A DNA stretch of 64,000 nt from Aquarana catesbeiana (lineage: Eukaryota > Chordata > Amphibia > Anura > Ranidae): assembly GCF_042186555.1 (NCBI RefSeq), contig NC_133332.1:239027015-239091014 (forward strand). Direction: 5' to 3'. Below, piece after piece: positions 49,236-61,302 of the stretch. Numbering within the stretch: position 1 is the first letter of the stretch; each line of letters begins with the position of its first letter. The notes under the pieces were generated by a model. That model searched no databases, was not told the DNA's origin, and worked only from the letters and a program-made list of their open reading frames with translations. Made by a program: the position numbers and the translations under genes.

Positions 49236-51563
49236 ATCCGTTTACAAACCTTGCAGCAGCACTAAATGCACGTTCAGAAAGCACGCTGGATGCAGGACAG
49301 GCCAGTAGCTCAATTGCATATTGAGCAAGTTCTGGCCATGGTCCATCCTAAACACCCTGTAACCCAGTGGATGCTCTGTTGGAAAGGTCTCCAAGTCTGC
49401 TCTTGCCCCTAGATATGCACCATGTAATGCAGACGCTGGCGATGGTTGCTTGATACGATCAGGATTAAAAAATAGTTTAAAGGCATTGGTCAGCCGGCCA
49501 CCTTCTCCACCGCTCTTCCTCTGACTGAACGAAGCCTCAGCAACATTGACCAGCACCAGGAAATTTTAACCTCCCAGGGTCTGAAAAAACGTTGCACAAA
49601 CCTTTCTGAAGATGAAGATGTTTCATTCCCTGATCCCTCTGCGAAGGCAGGATGTGTTCTGCAACCTTACCCTTGTAACGTGGATCAAGAAGGGTTGGCA
49701 GCCAGTAATTATCCCTCTCCTTGATACCACGATTCCTAGGGTCCTTTAGCAGCCTTTTCAGAATCCCAGAGGCCATGCAGTGTAAGTTTGCAGAGGCAAT
49801 TGATTCTGAGTCCTCTGGGTCACTGAACATGACGTTGTCAGGAACTACCTCCTCCCAGGCATGTTTCTGGGGACTGAAAACCATCCCTTAAAGACTACTG
49901 CTGAGTGTTATCCTCTACATCCATGCTGACACAATCCTCCTCCACCTCCTCCTCTTCTTCCTGTGTGTTTGGCGGGCCCGCAGGAATGCGATCTGGATAA
50001 AGGGGGCCTTGAGAGGTAAGGAAGTCCTCCTCTTCCTCCCGCTGTTCTGTCTCAAGTGCCCTGTCCATGATTCAATGAAGCGTGTGCTCCAACAGGAAGA
50101 CTAGAGGGACAGTGTCACTGAGGCATGCATTGTCGCTGCTCACCATCCTTGTGGCCTCCTCAAATGGTGACAGGACAGTGCATGCATCTTTGATTAGTAG
50201 CCACTGGTGTGGCGAAAAGAAGCCAAGCTCCCCTGACCCTGTCCTGGTGCCATACTTGCACAGGTACACATTGATGGCCCTCTGTTGTGTGTGCAGCCCG
50301 CTGCAGCATTACCAACATTGGGTTCCACTTGGTGGGAATGTCACAAATGAGGCAGTTGGTGGGCAAGTTGCATTCCCTTTGAATGTAAGCCAGCTGAGCA
50401 CTGGCATTGTATGGCCGGCGGAAATGACCACAGACTTTTCTGGCCTGCCCCAGGAGATCCTGGGTACCTGCTCAAGAACTGCTGCACCACTAAATTCAGG
50501 ATGTGTGCCAAACATGCAACATGGTTCAAGTGTCCCTGTCGGAGGGCGGAGAGAAGGTTGGTGCCATTGTCGCATACAACCATTTCTCGCTGAAGCTGGT
50601 GTGGCATCAACCACCTCTGAGCCTGCCCCTGCAGAGCTGACAGAATCTCTGCCTCAGTGTGGCTCCTGTCCTCTAGGCAGACCAACTCAAGCACTGCATG
50701 GCATCTTTTAGCCTGACTGTTTGCGTAGCCCCTTGAGCGGTTACGGAGCACCGCTGGTTCAGAGTACAAATCTGCAGAAGAGGCCATAGAGGAAGAAGAA
50801 GAGGAGATGGTGGAGGAGAGATCTTTGGCAGAATCACCACTAGCATTTTGTAGGCGTGGTGGCGGAACATGTTCCAACAACACTGAACCCTGTCCTGCAT
50901 GCTTCCCAGCTACCAGCAGAGATACCCAGTGCACCGTGAAGGAAAGTTACCATTCCTGCTCATGCCTGCTGGACCATGAGTCAGCGGTAATATGAACCTT
51001 ACTGCTGACTTCCCTGTCCAAGAGGCTAAAACATTGCCTTCCACATGCCGGTAGAGAGCCGGAATGGCCTTTCGTGAAAAGAAATGGCGTTTTGGGACCT
51101 GCCACTGAGGTACAGCATATTCCACAAATTTACGAAAGGGGGCAGAGTCTACCAGCTGAAAAGGCAGCAGTTGCAGTGCTAGCAATTTGGCCAAGCTAGC
51201 ATTTAGACACTGAGCATGTGGATGGCCTCGACCAAATTTCTTTTTACAGTTCAACAACTGGGGTAGGGAAATTTACCTGGTAAAATCAGATGGTGGTGTA
51301 CTGCTAGCAGATTGGCTGCAAGTACTTGAGACACCTATTGCTATACCTTAATTCCTCTCAGTGCAGTTTTTTGAGAGGACTGGAGGTATAGTAGGATTGG
51401 AGATCCCAGATGAGGAGCAAGGAGAAGTCTGCCTTTTTCTTTGATGTGGGTTTTTCAAGTGCTGTTGCCAACGGACTACATGGCGGGTCATCATATGTCT
51501 TGTCAAGCATGTGGTGTCCAAGCGGCTGCTGTTCTGGCCACGCTTGATCCGCTTCAGACATAG
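49236..51563 (-). pseudogene. hAT transposase with BED zinc finger (ZBED-like), broken
   Basis: Reading leftward: a BED finger tail (LKRIKRGQNSSRLDTTCLTRHMMTRH, ~51,460-51,555); LNASLAKLLALQLLPFQLVDS and VPKRHFFSRKAIPALY (~51,020-51,210); VVCDNGTNLLSALRQGHLNHVACLAHILNLVVQQFL, the catalytic Asp/CxxH region (~50,450-50,570); SPHQWLLIKDACTVLSPFEEATRMVSSDN (~50,110-50,210); NYWLPTLLDPRYKGKVAEH (~49,660-49,720); and finally, in another frame, QYAIELLACPASSVLSERAFS, the hAT dimerisation motif (~49,260-49,325). Block order and content are those of an Ac/ZBED-type hAT. Multiple frame changes separate the blocks. The N-terminal exon lies across a Tc1 insertion at 52,540-53,023. Confidence 0.9.
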
Positions 51564-52166
51564 GTGCCAACATGTTCTGTGACATACAAAAGCAGAGCAT
51601 GATCCCCTCCCTTCAGAGACTGGGGCGCAGGGCAGTATTCCAACATGATAATGACCCCAAACACACCTCCAAGATGACCACTGCCTTGCTAAAGGAGCTG
51701 AGGGTAAAGGTGATGGACTGGCCAAGCATGTTTCCAGCTGTGGGGCATCCTCAAACGGAAGGTGGAGGAGCGCAAGGTCTCTAACCTCCACCAGCTCTGT
51801 GATATCGTCATGGAGGAGTGGAAGAGGACTCCAGTGGCAGCCTGTGAAGCTCTGGTGAACTCCATGTCCAAGAGGGTTAAGGCAGTGCTGGAAAATAATG
51901 ATGGCCACACAAAATATTGACACTTTGGGCCCAATTTGGACATTTTTCACTTAGGGGTGTACTCACTTTTGTTGCCAGCGGTTTAGACAGTAATGGCTGT
52001 GTGTTGAGTTATTTTGAGGGGACAGCAAATTTACACTGTTATACAAGCTGTACACTCACTACTTTACATTGTAGCAAAGTGTCATTTCTTCAGTGTTGTC
52101 ACGTGAAAAGGTATAAAATATTTACAAAAATGCGAGGGGTGTACTCACTTTTGTGAGATACTGTAC
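51563..52166 (+). mobile_element. Tc1 family A, right half, inserted in the hAT gene
   Basis: Begins abruptly in the transposase (NMFCDIQKQSMIPSLQRLGRR, FQHDNDPKHT), lacks the NPIE region through a small deletion near 51,735, and ends with the family-A terminal repeat (GGGGTGTACTCACTTTTGTGAGATACTGTA). The left half is absent. It breaks the hAT gene in its BED finger. Confidence 0.9.
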
Positions 52167-52167
52167 T

Positions 52168-52530
52168 GTATACACCGCCTGCACTTTATTAGAAACTGTA
52201 CTAGAGCTGCACTGTATTGTGTACTGTGTACACCACCAAAAGTGTAGTAGAAACTGTACACACTGTATTAGATACTGTGTACACCACCAGAAAAGTAGTA
52301 GAAACTGTACTACAGCTGTACTGTATTGTGTACTGTGTACACCACCAAAAGTGTAGTAGAAACTGTACACACTGTATTAGATACTGTGTACACCACCAGA
52401 AATGTAGTAGAAACTGTACTACAGCTGCACTGTATTGTGTACTATGTACACCACCAGAAGTGTATTAGAAACTGTACACACTGTATTAGGTACTGTGTAC
52501 ACCGCCTGTACTGTATTAGCAACTGTACAA
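52168..52530. repeat. ~109-bp satellite, array 1
   Basis: Alternating GAAACTGTACACACTGTATTAGATACTGTGTACACCACC and GAAACTGTACTACAGCTGCACTGTATTGTGTACTGTGTACACC half-units. The second array (53,045-53,490) is the same satellite. Confidence 0.92.
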
Positions 52531-52539
52531 TGGCTGCAC

Positions 52540-53023
52540 TGCATTGTCCTTCTTGGGCACCCCCTCTCTCTAGGCTCACGTTACTCCCTTCCTCAACCTG
52601 GGAACCAACATCGGAGCCTTCAAATCGCTGCGCATCCTCCAGCAGAATGTACCCGACACTGTGGTTGAAAAATTCTGGGGACTCCTCCATGCATGATGGT
52701 GGGGCTACGGAAGCAGTGACTGTGGACAAGGAGCCGGTGGAATAGGCAGCTTTGGCAGCTGTGTTGGAAGGCAAAATACTCTGAGCCTGGGTGACAGAGG
52801 ATGAGAAGGATGAGGACGGCTTTGTTATCCACTCCACCATTTCTTCTGCATGTTGTGGCTCAATAACACGGCCAGCAGCAGAAAAAAAGCACAAGCGTGC
52901 CCCACGGCCACCTGCAGAGGATGCACCATGTCCACGACCACCACTGTTGACTGTAGACACAGAACCTGCTTGCCCTCTTTTAGTGGCCTGTGAGCGTCTG
53001 CCTCTCCTTGGTGGCCTTCCAGA
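52540..53023 (-). pseudogene. hAT transposase N-terminal exon
   Basis: ATG at 53023 (MSGRPPRRGRRSQATKRGQAG) gives a basic, Gly/Arg-rich start. GRGARLCFFSAAGRVIEPQHAEEMVEWITK and a Ser-rich, acidic segment (EDAQRFEGSDVGSQVEEGSNVS) follow. It stays open into the satellite. It precedes the BED finger in the leftward reading, separated by the satellite and the Tc1 fragment. I assign it to the hAT gene from position and orientation; I do not recognise a fold. Confidence 0.6.
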
Positions 53024-53044
53024 CATTATATATTTTTTGTTTTG

Positions 53045-53490
53045 CAACACCACACTACACTGTATTAGATATTGTGTACACCGCCTGAAGTGTATTAGAA
53101 ACTGTACACACTGTATTAGATACTGTATATACTACCTGCACTTTATTAGAAACTGTACTACAGCTGCACTGTATTGTGTACTGTCTACACCACCAAAAGT
53201 GTAGTGGAAACTGTACACACTGTATTAGATACTGTGTACACCACCAGAAAAGTAGCAGATACTTTCCCTGGCTGCACTGTATTGTGTACTGTGTACACCA
53301 CCAGAAGTGTAGTAGAAACTGTACACACTGTATTAGATACTGTGTACACCACCAGAAAAGTAGTAGAAACTGTACTACGGCTGCACTGTATTGTGTACTG
53401 TATACACCACCAGAAGTGTTTCAGAAACTGTACACACTGTATTAGGTACTGTGTACACCACCTGTACTGTATTAGCAACTGTACAATGGC
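53045..53490. repeat. ~109-bp satellite, array 2
   Basis: Same unit as array 1. With the adjoining 53,495-53,660, which repeats 52,540-52,704 at an offset of 956 bp, it shows a segmental tandem duplication of satellite plus part of the hAT exon. Confidence 0.9.
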
Positions 53491-53494
53491 TGCA

Positions 53495-53660
53495 CTGCAT
53501 TGTCCTTCTTGGGTACCCCCTCTCTCTAGGCTCACGTTACTCCCTTCCTCAACCTGGGAACCAACATCGGAGCCTTCAAATCGCTGCGCATCCTCCAGCA
53601 GCATGTACCCAACACTGTGGTCAAAAAATTCAGGGGACTCCTCCATGCATGATGGTGGGG
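53495..53660 (-). pseudogene. Partial second copy of the hAT N-terminal exon
   Basis: MEESPEFFDHSVGYMLLEDAQRFEGSDVGSQVEEGSNVSLERGG matches the 52,540-52,704 segment with a few substitutions; the match stops after GGGGCTAC at ~53,663. Confidence 0.75.
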
Positions 53661-53859
53661 CTACTGACTTTTTTTGGAGCAGTGATTTTTATAATGCTTA
53701 AAGTGAAACAATAAAAATGAAATATTCCTTTAAATATCGTGCCTGGGGGTGTCTATAGTATGCCTGTAAAGTGGCACAGTTTTCCCGTGTTTAGAACAAT
53801 ACCATAGCAAAATGACATTTCTAAAGGAAAAAAAGTAATTTAACTGATCGCGGCTGTAA

Positions 53860-54120
53860 TGAATTGTCGGGTATATAGATAAAACTTATTTCGGGTCGGG
53901 TATATAGATAAAAATATAGATAAAACTCATTGAAAAAAATTGCATGGGTTCCCCCCCAGTCCATTACCAGGCCCTTTGGTTCTGGTAGGAATATTAAGGG
54001 GAACCCTGAACCAAAATTTAAAAAAAAATTTGTGGGGGCCCCCCCAAAATCCATACTAGGCCCTTCAGGTCTGGTATGGATATTAAGGGGAACTCTGCGC
54101 CAATAAGTGACATGCTGCAA
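53860..54120. repeat. Dispersed repeat flanking the hAT element
   Basis: CCATACTAGGCCCTTCAGGTCTGGTATGGATATTAAGGGGAAC occurs twice in tandem here and once at 48,355-48,405 on the other side of the hAT region. Possibly hAT-internal sequence on both flanks. 54,121-54,499 holds no gene. Confidence 0.6.
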
Positions 54121-54502
54121 AGTAGAAAATATTGTACTTTAATTCTTGAGAGTAGGTGTGTAAATTGGGGCAGGCTTGTAGGGGCCCCATAGCATTACTT
54201 TGCCCAGGGGCCCATGATGCTATTAAGATGGCCCAGACTATATACCCTTAGGTACAGGAGTGCCTAGGCACCCTCACATACCAGGAATTGCACTGATTTT
54301 CTTCAGGAGGAATTCCAGACAAAAGATACATCTTTCAGAATACTGTTTATACACAATTAATATATCTAGTTATTACCTATAAGATAGCAATTATTAACAT
54401 TTTTAGATCAGGTTGACCTTTATGATTTAACAAAAAAAACAGGAATCACTTATACTCTGTCCTCTTTGTTTGCTTCACAGGCGCTCTTTAAAGTGTTATT
54501 AA

Positions 54503-54815
54503 GCCTAGGTTCACATTGGAGCGATTTGTCATGCGATTTGAGAGATCAAATCGCATGACAAGTCGCAGCCTATTGGAGGCAATGGCACTGTTTCAATCAG
54601 TGCGACACCAATTTTGTGGCGCTGCACCGATTTGCAAAAGTAGTTTATTTACTACTTTTGTTGATTTCAGGTGCAACATCAATAGACATCTGTGCATGAA
54701 GCCACACAGAGTCTATCAAGTAGCACCTGAAATCTCGCTGACCTTGCTACTTTGAAATCGCACTACTTCAATTGAAGTAGCGCGATTTCAAAGTAGCATC
54801 AATGTGAACCAGGGC
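54503..54815. mobile_element. MITE with TAA duplication
   Basis: GCCTAGGTTCACATTGG ... CAATGTGAACCAGGGC, with TAA at 54500-54502 and 54816-54818. It carries two inner hairpins (GCGATTTGTCATGCGATTTGA/...; GAAATCGCACTACTTCAATTGAAGTAG). Harbinger-like by TSD. Confidence 0.9.
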
Positions 54816-54819
54816 TAAA

Positions 54820-55276
54820 GGCAGATTTAAAAAAAAAAAAAAAAATTTTTATAACAAACATGTCATACTTACCTGCTCTGTGCTGTGCTTTTGCACAGAG
54901 CAGTCCTGATCCCCCTCTTCTTTGGTCTCCTGCTGGCGCTCCTTTCCCCTCCCTCCCGCTGAGTGCCCCTACGGCAAGCAGCTTGCTACTGGGGCACCTG
55001 AGCAGGTTGGCTACCAAGCCGCTGCTCTGTATGTCCATTACGGCACAGAGCGCTACTCGGCCCTGCCCCCGCCCTCCTCTCATTGACTTGCTGCCTGTCT
55101 CAGCCAATGAGGAAGAAGAGACCTGGGAGAGCCGCTGCTCTTGTGCACATTGCTGGATCGGGATGTGGCTCAGGTAAGTGTTTGGGGGGGGTAGAGGGGC
55201 TGCTGCACACAGAAGGTGTTTTACCTGCATACATCGAATGGATGAAGGTAAAAAACCTTGAGCTTTTGCAACCACT
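54820..55276. mobile_element. TTAA MITE remnant
   Basis: The right end AGCTTTTGCAACCACTTTAA is the inverse of TTAAAGTGGTTGCAAAAGC, the family end of 4,299. The left end is obscured by a poly-A/T tract. Confidence 0.6.
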
Positions 55277-56200
55277 TTAACCACTTCAGCCCCGGAAGAA
55301 TTTACCCCCTTCCTGACCAGAGCCCCTTTTGCGATTCGGCACTGCGTCGCTTTAACTGACAATTGCGCAGTCGTGCGACGTGGCTCCCAAACAAAATTGA
55401 CGTCCTTTTTTTCCCACAAATAGAGCTTTCTTTTGGTGGTATTTGATCACCTCTGCGGTTTTTACTTTTTGCTATAATAAATATCCCCAAAAACTATATA
55501 AAAAAACATTTTTTTTTTCCTCAGTTTAGGCCGATACGTGTTCTTCTACATATTTTTAGTAAAAAAAATCACAATAAGCGTTTATTGATTGGTTTGTGCA
55601 AAAGTTATAGCGTCTATAAAATAGGGGATAGTTTTATGGCATTTTTATTGATAATTTTTTTTTTTTACTACTAATGGCGGCGACCAGCGATTTTTATAGT
55701 GACTGCGACATTATGGCGGACACATCGGACAATTTTGACACATTTTTGGGACCGTTGTCATTAATACAGCGATCAGTGCTATAAAATTGCAATAATTACT
55801 GTAAAAATGTCACTGGCAGTGTAGGGGTTAACCACTAGGTGGTGCTGAAGGGGTTAAGTGTGTCCTAGGGAGTAATTCTAACTGTGGGGGGGGAGGGGCT
55901 GTGTGTGACACATCACTGATAACCGCTCCCGATTACAGGGAGCGGTGATCAGTGTCATTAGGCAGAACTGGGAGATGCTTGTTTACTTCAGCATGTCCCC
56001 GTTCTTCCTCACCGTGAGAGGATCGCGGGTATGCCCACGGACATTGAGTCCGCGGGACCCGCGATCACGGTCACGGAGCTCCCGGCGGGTGCGCGATCCC
56101 GCGAGCCACCTCTTAAAGGGCAACGTACAGGTACGTTAATCTGCCTGTACATGCCCTTCTGCTGCAGTATATCTGCGTGAGGTGGTTGGGAAGCGGTTAA
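55277..56200. mobile_element. TTAA-ended element (924 bp)
   Basis: TTAACCACTTCAGCCCCGG ... GGTTGGGAAGCGGTTAA. Interior blocks (CAATTGCGCAGTCGTGCGAC, AATAGAGCTTTCTTTTGGTGG, ATACAGCGATCAGTGCTAT) place it in the family of 17,132, mostly in inverted order. Confidence 0.82.
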
Positions 56201-56376
56201 ACCAGTATTATACCCAAAAGTAATCGTTTATTATAATGCAGCTCACCATTTCTTAAATATCAAGGCTGCATTTGTTTTCTTTTTTAGGCTTTCTTTCTTC
56301 TATTTTCATCTGGTGATCTGGTCAGTAAGTATGCTGTTTTCCAAAAGAACCAGCTCCTCAGCAGAATTATCAGTAA

Positions 56377-56737
56377 GGCCGCTTTTCACATCAGAGGATC
56401 GATCAGGTCCGCCTGTCTGTTTTTCAGGCGGACCCAATCAGACCACCCATTGTTTTCTATGGGGCGGAGGATGTCAGGGGAGATGTGTCCGCTGTCACCC
56501 ACCGGCATGTGATCCGATCTGGTCCACTAAAATCAGACAGATGGGAATACGTTCACCATACGTCTGGTGGATCGGATGACAATTGACCACCCCATAGAGA
56601 ACAGCGGGCTGTGTCTGTGTCCACTCTGCATCGAGGAGCGGACACGTATCTGTCAGATGCCTGCTCTGCGGGGATCAGCAGAGAGATCCCTCCGAAGCAG
56701 GATGATCCGCTTTGACTGATTCTGTGCGAAAGGGGCT
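56377..56737. mobile_element. MITE, GGCCGCTTTTCACA ends
   Basis: GGCCGCTTTTCACA / TGTGCGAAAGGGGCT inverted ends preceded by TAA and followed by TTA; dense inner palindromes (GGTCCGCCTGTCTG...CAGGCGGACC). The duplication is imperfect. Confidence 0.72.
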
Positions 56738-57489
56738 TTACAATTATGAGACAAACCATTTAACACTGGGGTGCTTACAATGAACAGCTTTTATTTAATT
56801 ATGTAAAACCTTTATCCCAAAAGAAAAAATGTTGTTGAAACTGCCTATAAAGTGTGAGCTAGAGTTTGGCTTCAATGTGTTAGTGTATTTAAATCTGCTA
56901 GTCCATTTAGCACTCCCCTCCCCCTGGATAAACAATTCTACTGTCTGCTGTGCCTCCTGTTCTCCTTCATCCAGAGTGGAGGCACTCTAATACAGAAGTT
57001 GTGTTACTGACCAGATCACCAGGTTAAAACAGAAGGAAAACGCTTAAAAAAGGAAAACTAAAGCAGCCACTACATCTAATGATTGATAAGCTGCAATATA
57101 TTACATTTTTGGTTTTGGGTTTAATACCGCTAAGTTTTATAGGGAAAATAATTAGTCAATCAATCAGATGAATGCAACTGAGTAGCCTAGAACTATAACA
57201 GAAGAGCTTTTTCCAGGAATAAAAGAAGAATGTAAACGATACAAATATCCTAGAGCAGGCACACAATGCATGCCATGAGCTGGTGACCCGTGTGATATCC
57301 ACACCATATATTAATAATAGTGCAGAACACCACTGCTTTGTACACAAGAAAGGACTGATGCTGAGCGCTGACCTCGGCCAGGACACCTGAGCATTGTTCC
57401 AGATCCCTTTATTCCAGTGCCAAGTGCTCAAGTGGGAAACGGCAGGACTATGGGGGGTGACGCCTCAAAGATGCAGGGGGCCCACAGCT
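56738..57489. other. No gene or recognised repeat
   Basis: Only short chance frames; no terminal repeats seen. Confidence 0.45.
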
Positions 57490-58183
57490 ATATGTGTAAC
57501 TTTATATATAACATATAGATGCCTAAGACTATCTAATATTATTATATACAGTCCATACTATATAAAAATATCATATAGAAGATAGTCTTTACTGTGTAAT
57601 AAAATAATACAGAAGACAGCATTTTTTGTCATAATTTCATATAGGGGAGAACATACTGTGCAATAATATCATATAGAAAACAGTCCATACTGTGAAATAA
57701 TGTCATATTGAGGAAACCCTTTACTGTGTAATAATATAATATAGAGGAGGGCCCATATTGCGTATTAAAACCATATAGAGGCTAGCCCACGCTTTGTAAT
57801 AAAACCATATAGAGGCTAGCCCACGCTTTGTAATAAAACCATATAGAGGCTAGCCCACGCTTTGTAATAAAACCATATAGAGGCTAGCCCACGCTTTGTA
57901 ATAAAGTCATATAGAGGCTAGCCCACGCTTTGTAATAAAGTCATATAGAGGCTAGCCCACGCTTTGTAATAAAGTCATATAGAGGCTAGCCCACGCTTTG
58001 TAATCATATAGAGGCTAGCCCAAGCTTTGTAATAAAGTCATATAGAGGCTAGCCAACGCTTTGTAATAAAGTCATATAGAGGCTAGCCCACACTTTGTAA
58101 TAAAACCATATAGAGGCTAGCCCATGTTTTGTAATAAAATCATATAGAGGCTAGCCCACACTTTGTAATAAAATCATATAGAG

Positions 58184-58336
58184 CAGGGATATGCAATTAG
58201 CGGACCTCCAGCTGTTGCAAAAGTCCCATCATGCCTCTGCTTCTGGGTGTCATGCTTGTGGCTGTCAGAGTCTTGCTATGCCTCATGGGATTTGTAGTTC
58301 TGCAATAGCTGGAGGTCCGCTAATTGCATATCCCTG
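58184..58336. mobile_element. hAT MITE 1 in the minisatellite, TSD ATATAGAG
   Basis: 153 bp; CAGGGATATGCAATTAGCGGACCTCCAGC and its inverse; ATATAGAG at 58176-58183 and 58337-58344. Confidence 0.96.
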
Positions 58337-58545
58337 ATATAGAGGCTAGCCCACACTTTGTAATAAAATCATATAGAGGCTAGCCAACGCTTTGTAATAA
58401 AATCATATAGAGGCTAGCCCCTGCTTTGTAATAAAATCATATAGAAGATAGCACATTTTGTGTAATATCAAATAGGAAACAGCCCATACTGTGCAATAAT
58501 ATCATATAGCGGATAGTGTTAAATGTGTAATAGTATCATGTAGAT

Positions 58546-59512
58546 CAGGGGTCTCCACACGTTTTTTAAACAAAGGGCCACTGTCCTTCAGATGTTAGGA
58601 GGGCCAGTGGGAGTAGAAAATGCCTCAGGCTTGATGGTCAATGGGAGTAAAAAAAATGACATTGTACCCATGGTCAGTAGGAGGCGGAATAGTGTCCCTT
58701 TGTTAGTCTCAGTGGACGGAATAGTGCCCCATCATTGGTATTACTGGGAGGAATAGTGCCCCATCATTGGTATTACTGGGAGGAATAGTGCCCCATCATT
58801 GGTATTACTGGGAGGAATAGTGCCCCATTGTTGGTATCAGTGGGAGGAATAATGCCCTATTGTTGGTATCAGTGAGAGGAATAGTGCCCTATTGTTGGTA
58901 TCAGTGGGAGGAATATTGCCCCATCATTGGTATTACTGGAAGTGGGAGGAATAGTGCCCCACCCTTGGTAATACTGGGAGGAATAGTGCCCCATCCTTGG
59001 TATTACTGGGAGGAATAGTGGCCCATTGTTGGTGGCAGTCGAAGAAATAGTACTTTATCATTGGCGTCAGTGGAAGGAATAGTACCCCTTCATTGGTGTG
59101 AGTGGAAGGAATTGTGCCCTTCATTGGTATCAGTGGGAGGAATAGTGTCCCATCATTGGTTAGTGGTAGGGATACAGCCTCATCATTGGTGTCAGTGGCA
59201 GGAATAGTGCCCCATCATTGGTTTCAGTGACAGGAATAGTGCCCCATCATTGGTCCATGGCAGGAATAGGGCCCCACTGTTGTCATCAATGAAATTATGG
59301 AATTGTCATCAATGAAATTATGGAATTGTCATCAATGAAATTATGGAATTATGCTCCACTGTTGGTGTCGGTGGAAAGAATGGTGCTTCATCATTGGTGT
59401 CAGTAGGAGGAAATAACGCCTTGAATCAATAAGAGGAATAGTGCCCCAGGGGCCGCACAAGGGCAAGCAGAGGGTCGCATCCGGCCCTCGGGCCACATTT
59501 TGGAGACCACTG
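58546..59512. mobile_element. hAT element 2 in the minisatellite, TSD ATGTAGAT/G
   Basis: CAGGGGTCTCCA ... TGGAGACCACTG ends, ATGTAGAT (58538-58545) and ATGTAGAG (59513-59520). 967 bp, most of it a ~30-bp tandem array (GGTATTACTGGGAGGAATAGTGCCCCATCATT, ~58,715-59,280). No transposase. Confidence 0.94.
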
Positions 59513-59684
59513 ATGTAGAGTATAGCCCCTACCATCTCATAGTATCATATAAAGGACAGTCCATACCATACAATGATCATATAAAGGATAGTCTCTATTG
59601 TGTATTAATAATATATAGATGATAGTCCATGCTATGCGATAATTTATAAGGGATATTCCCTATTGTGTTTAATATCATATAGAG

Positions 59685-59872
59685 CATGGGTTCTCAACTC
59701 TTGTCCTCAGGACCCACTAACAGGCCGCCAGGTTTGCAAGATAACTGAAATACATCACAGGTGATATCATTTGCTGCTCAGTGATTGCAGTATTCTAGTC
59801 TGCATCTCCCCAAGGTAATACTTAAAATCTGGCCTGTTAGTGGGTCCTGAGGACAGGAGTTGAGAACCACTG
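59685..59872. mobile_element. hAT MITE 3 in the minisatellite, TSD ATATAGAG
   Basis: 188 bp; CATGGGTTCTCAACTC ... GAGTTGAGAACCACTG; ATATAGAG at 59677-59684 and 59873-59880. Confidence 0.96.
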
Positions 59873-60250
59873 ATATAGAGAATAGTCCATACTGTGTGAT
59901 AAAATGACAGGGAGAATAATTCATACTGTTTAATAATGTCATAGAGAGAATAGACAATACTATTTAAAAATATCACAGAGAGAATAGCTCCTAAAAAGGG
60001 TAGCCTATATTATACCATGTAATATTATTATATAGAGAACAGTACGTGCTATGTATAAATACTATATGGAGAATGATATTATGTAATACTAAATTATAAT
60101 AATTAAGAGAATAGCCCACACTTTGTAATAATATTTTTTAAAGAATATAACATACTGCAAACTAAAATCATTGGGAAAATAACCCATACTGTGTAAAAAT
60201 ATAATTTAATGGAGAGCCCACCCTGAGTAATAATATGATGTAAAGATATG

Positions 60251-61177
60251 CTCGGCCAATACCACGAGTGGAAATGGTCACTTATATATTTTATTCTGTA
60301 GGTATGCTGTTGAACTGTCATGGCTGCTCCCTGTTGGTTTTTCCACCATTCCACACCTCTGTGCACAACAAAGTGGTGCTGTCCTCACCACGTGTACCCA
60401 GCTCCGGCACCACCCCCCTCCAGTGTTCCATGTCATCAGCTAGGTGACAGGTTGTCCTAAGCAGTCACAGGGAGCCTATCCTGTGAGAGTCAATCAGCGA
60501 CACTGGTTGATAAGGAAGCAGACGGACCGGTTTGGGGGGAGACCTCCCACCCTAACATGCACAAATGTATGTTGCAGGTAAACATGACAGCCTGAGTTTC
60601 CATACACCTGTGTCAGAGCATATCAGAAGCTGCATGTGACAGTCAGCTGGGTCCCAACACAACACTACTTCTAAATGGACTCTGGCCCCTGCTGGCCTCT
60701 CCTTCTGGAAATATTATTCCCAGTCTCCTATACATGAAATGTCAAACACTTCTCATCACATGGTTTCCAGTATTTCCTTACTACTAATAGTCAAGCTGAA
60801 ATGTACACACACAGCTTAAAGACTCAAAGCAGTTACTCCTCCCTTTTTCTCTCTATGGCTCTGTTTTGAGGTTTCAGTTAGAGACGGGGTGTCTGAAAGC
60901 AGGCGACTAGTGCTTTGTTCTTTCTTTAGAAACCTTATAGAGATCTACACTTCGTTTGTTATGTATAAAATGTTTGTTTGTAAATCAAAGATAATATATT
61001 GTATAATACAAATGATTTATATTTATCTATATTGTGTGTGTCACGCTCAGCCAGTTTAGCCTATGTCTCCTACCCTGCAAGTGCACCCCGGCCATCACAT
61101 AGGATGTGGGTGGGTACCATACACTTACTTTATACAGTATACCGCATACAGTATATTTAAAAGAATAAATATCAGCA
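60251..61177. other. No gene or recognised repeat
   Basis: No inverted ends or conserved coding motifs seen. Confidence 0.45.
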
Positions 61178-61302
61178 AGACATGTGCATTACCGGAAAAT
61201 TTGGTTTATTTTAGTTTGTTTCCTTCATTTTTTTTTTTTTTTTTTTTTTAGTTTACCGGGTCATTTGTTATGATCGGCATTTGTTACTTCGGATTATTTC
61301 TT

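Larger units (their letters stand above)
57490..60250. repeat. 34-bp minisatellite array, degenerate at both flanks
   Basis: Core 57,770-58,190: about twelve units of CATATAGAGGCTAGCCCACGCTTTGTAATAAAA (34 bp). Outside the core, ATCATATAGAGxATAGTCCATACTGTGTAATAAT variants continue to ~60,250 with increasing divergence, the pattern of an old array homogenised only in the centre. Three hAT elements interrupt it. Confidence 0.92.

Noticed and set aside
49242..49556. 104-codon frame at the hAT 3' end as the transposase C-terminus
   Set aside because: Its last third is out of phase; the real dimerisation motif (LACPASSVLSERAFS) is in another minus-strand frame of the same segment.
50082..50711. 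209-codon plus-strand frame
   Set aside because: Antisense to the hAT transposase blocks; no recognisable domain.
57770..58190. CRISPR-like array of regular repeats
   Set aside because: Units follow each other without unique spacers, in a vertebrate context; this is a minisatellite.
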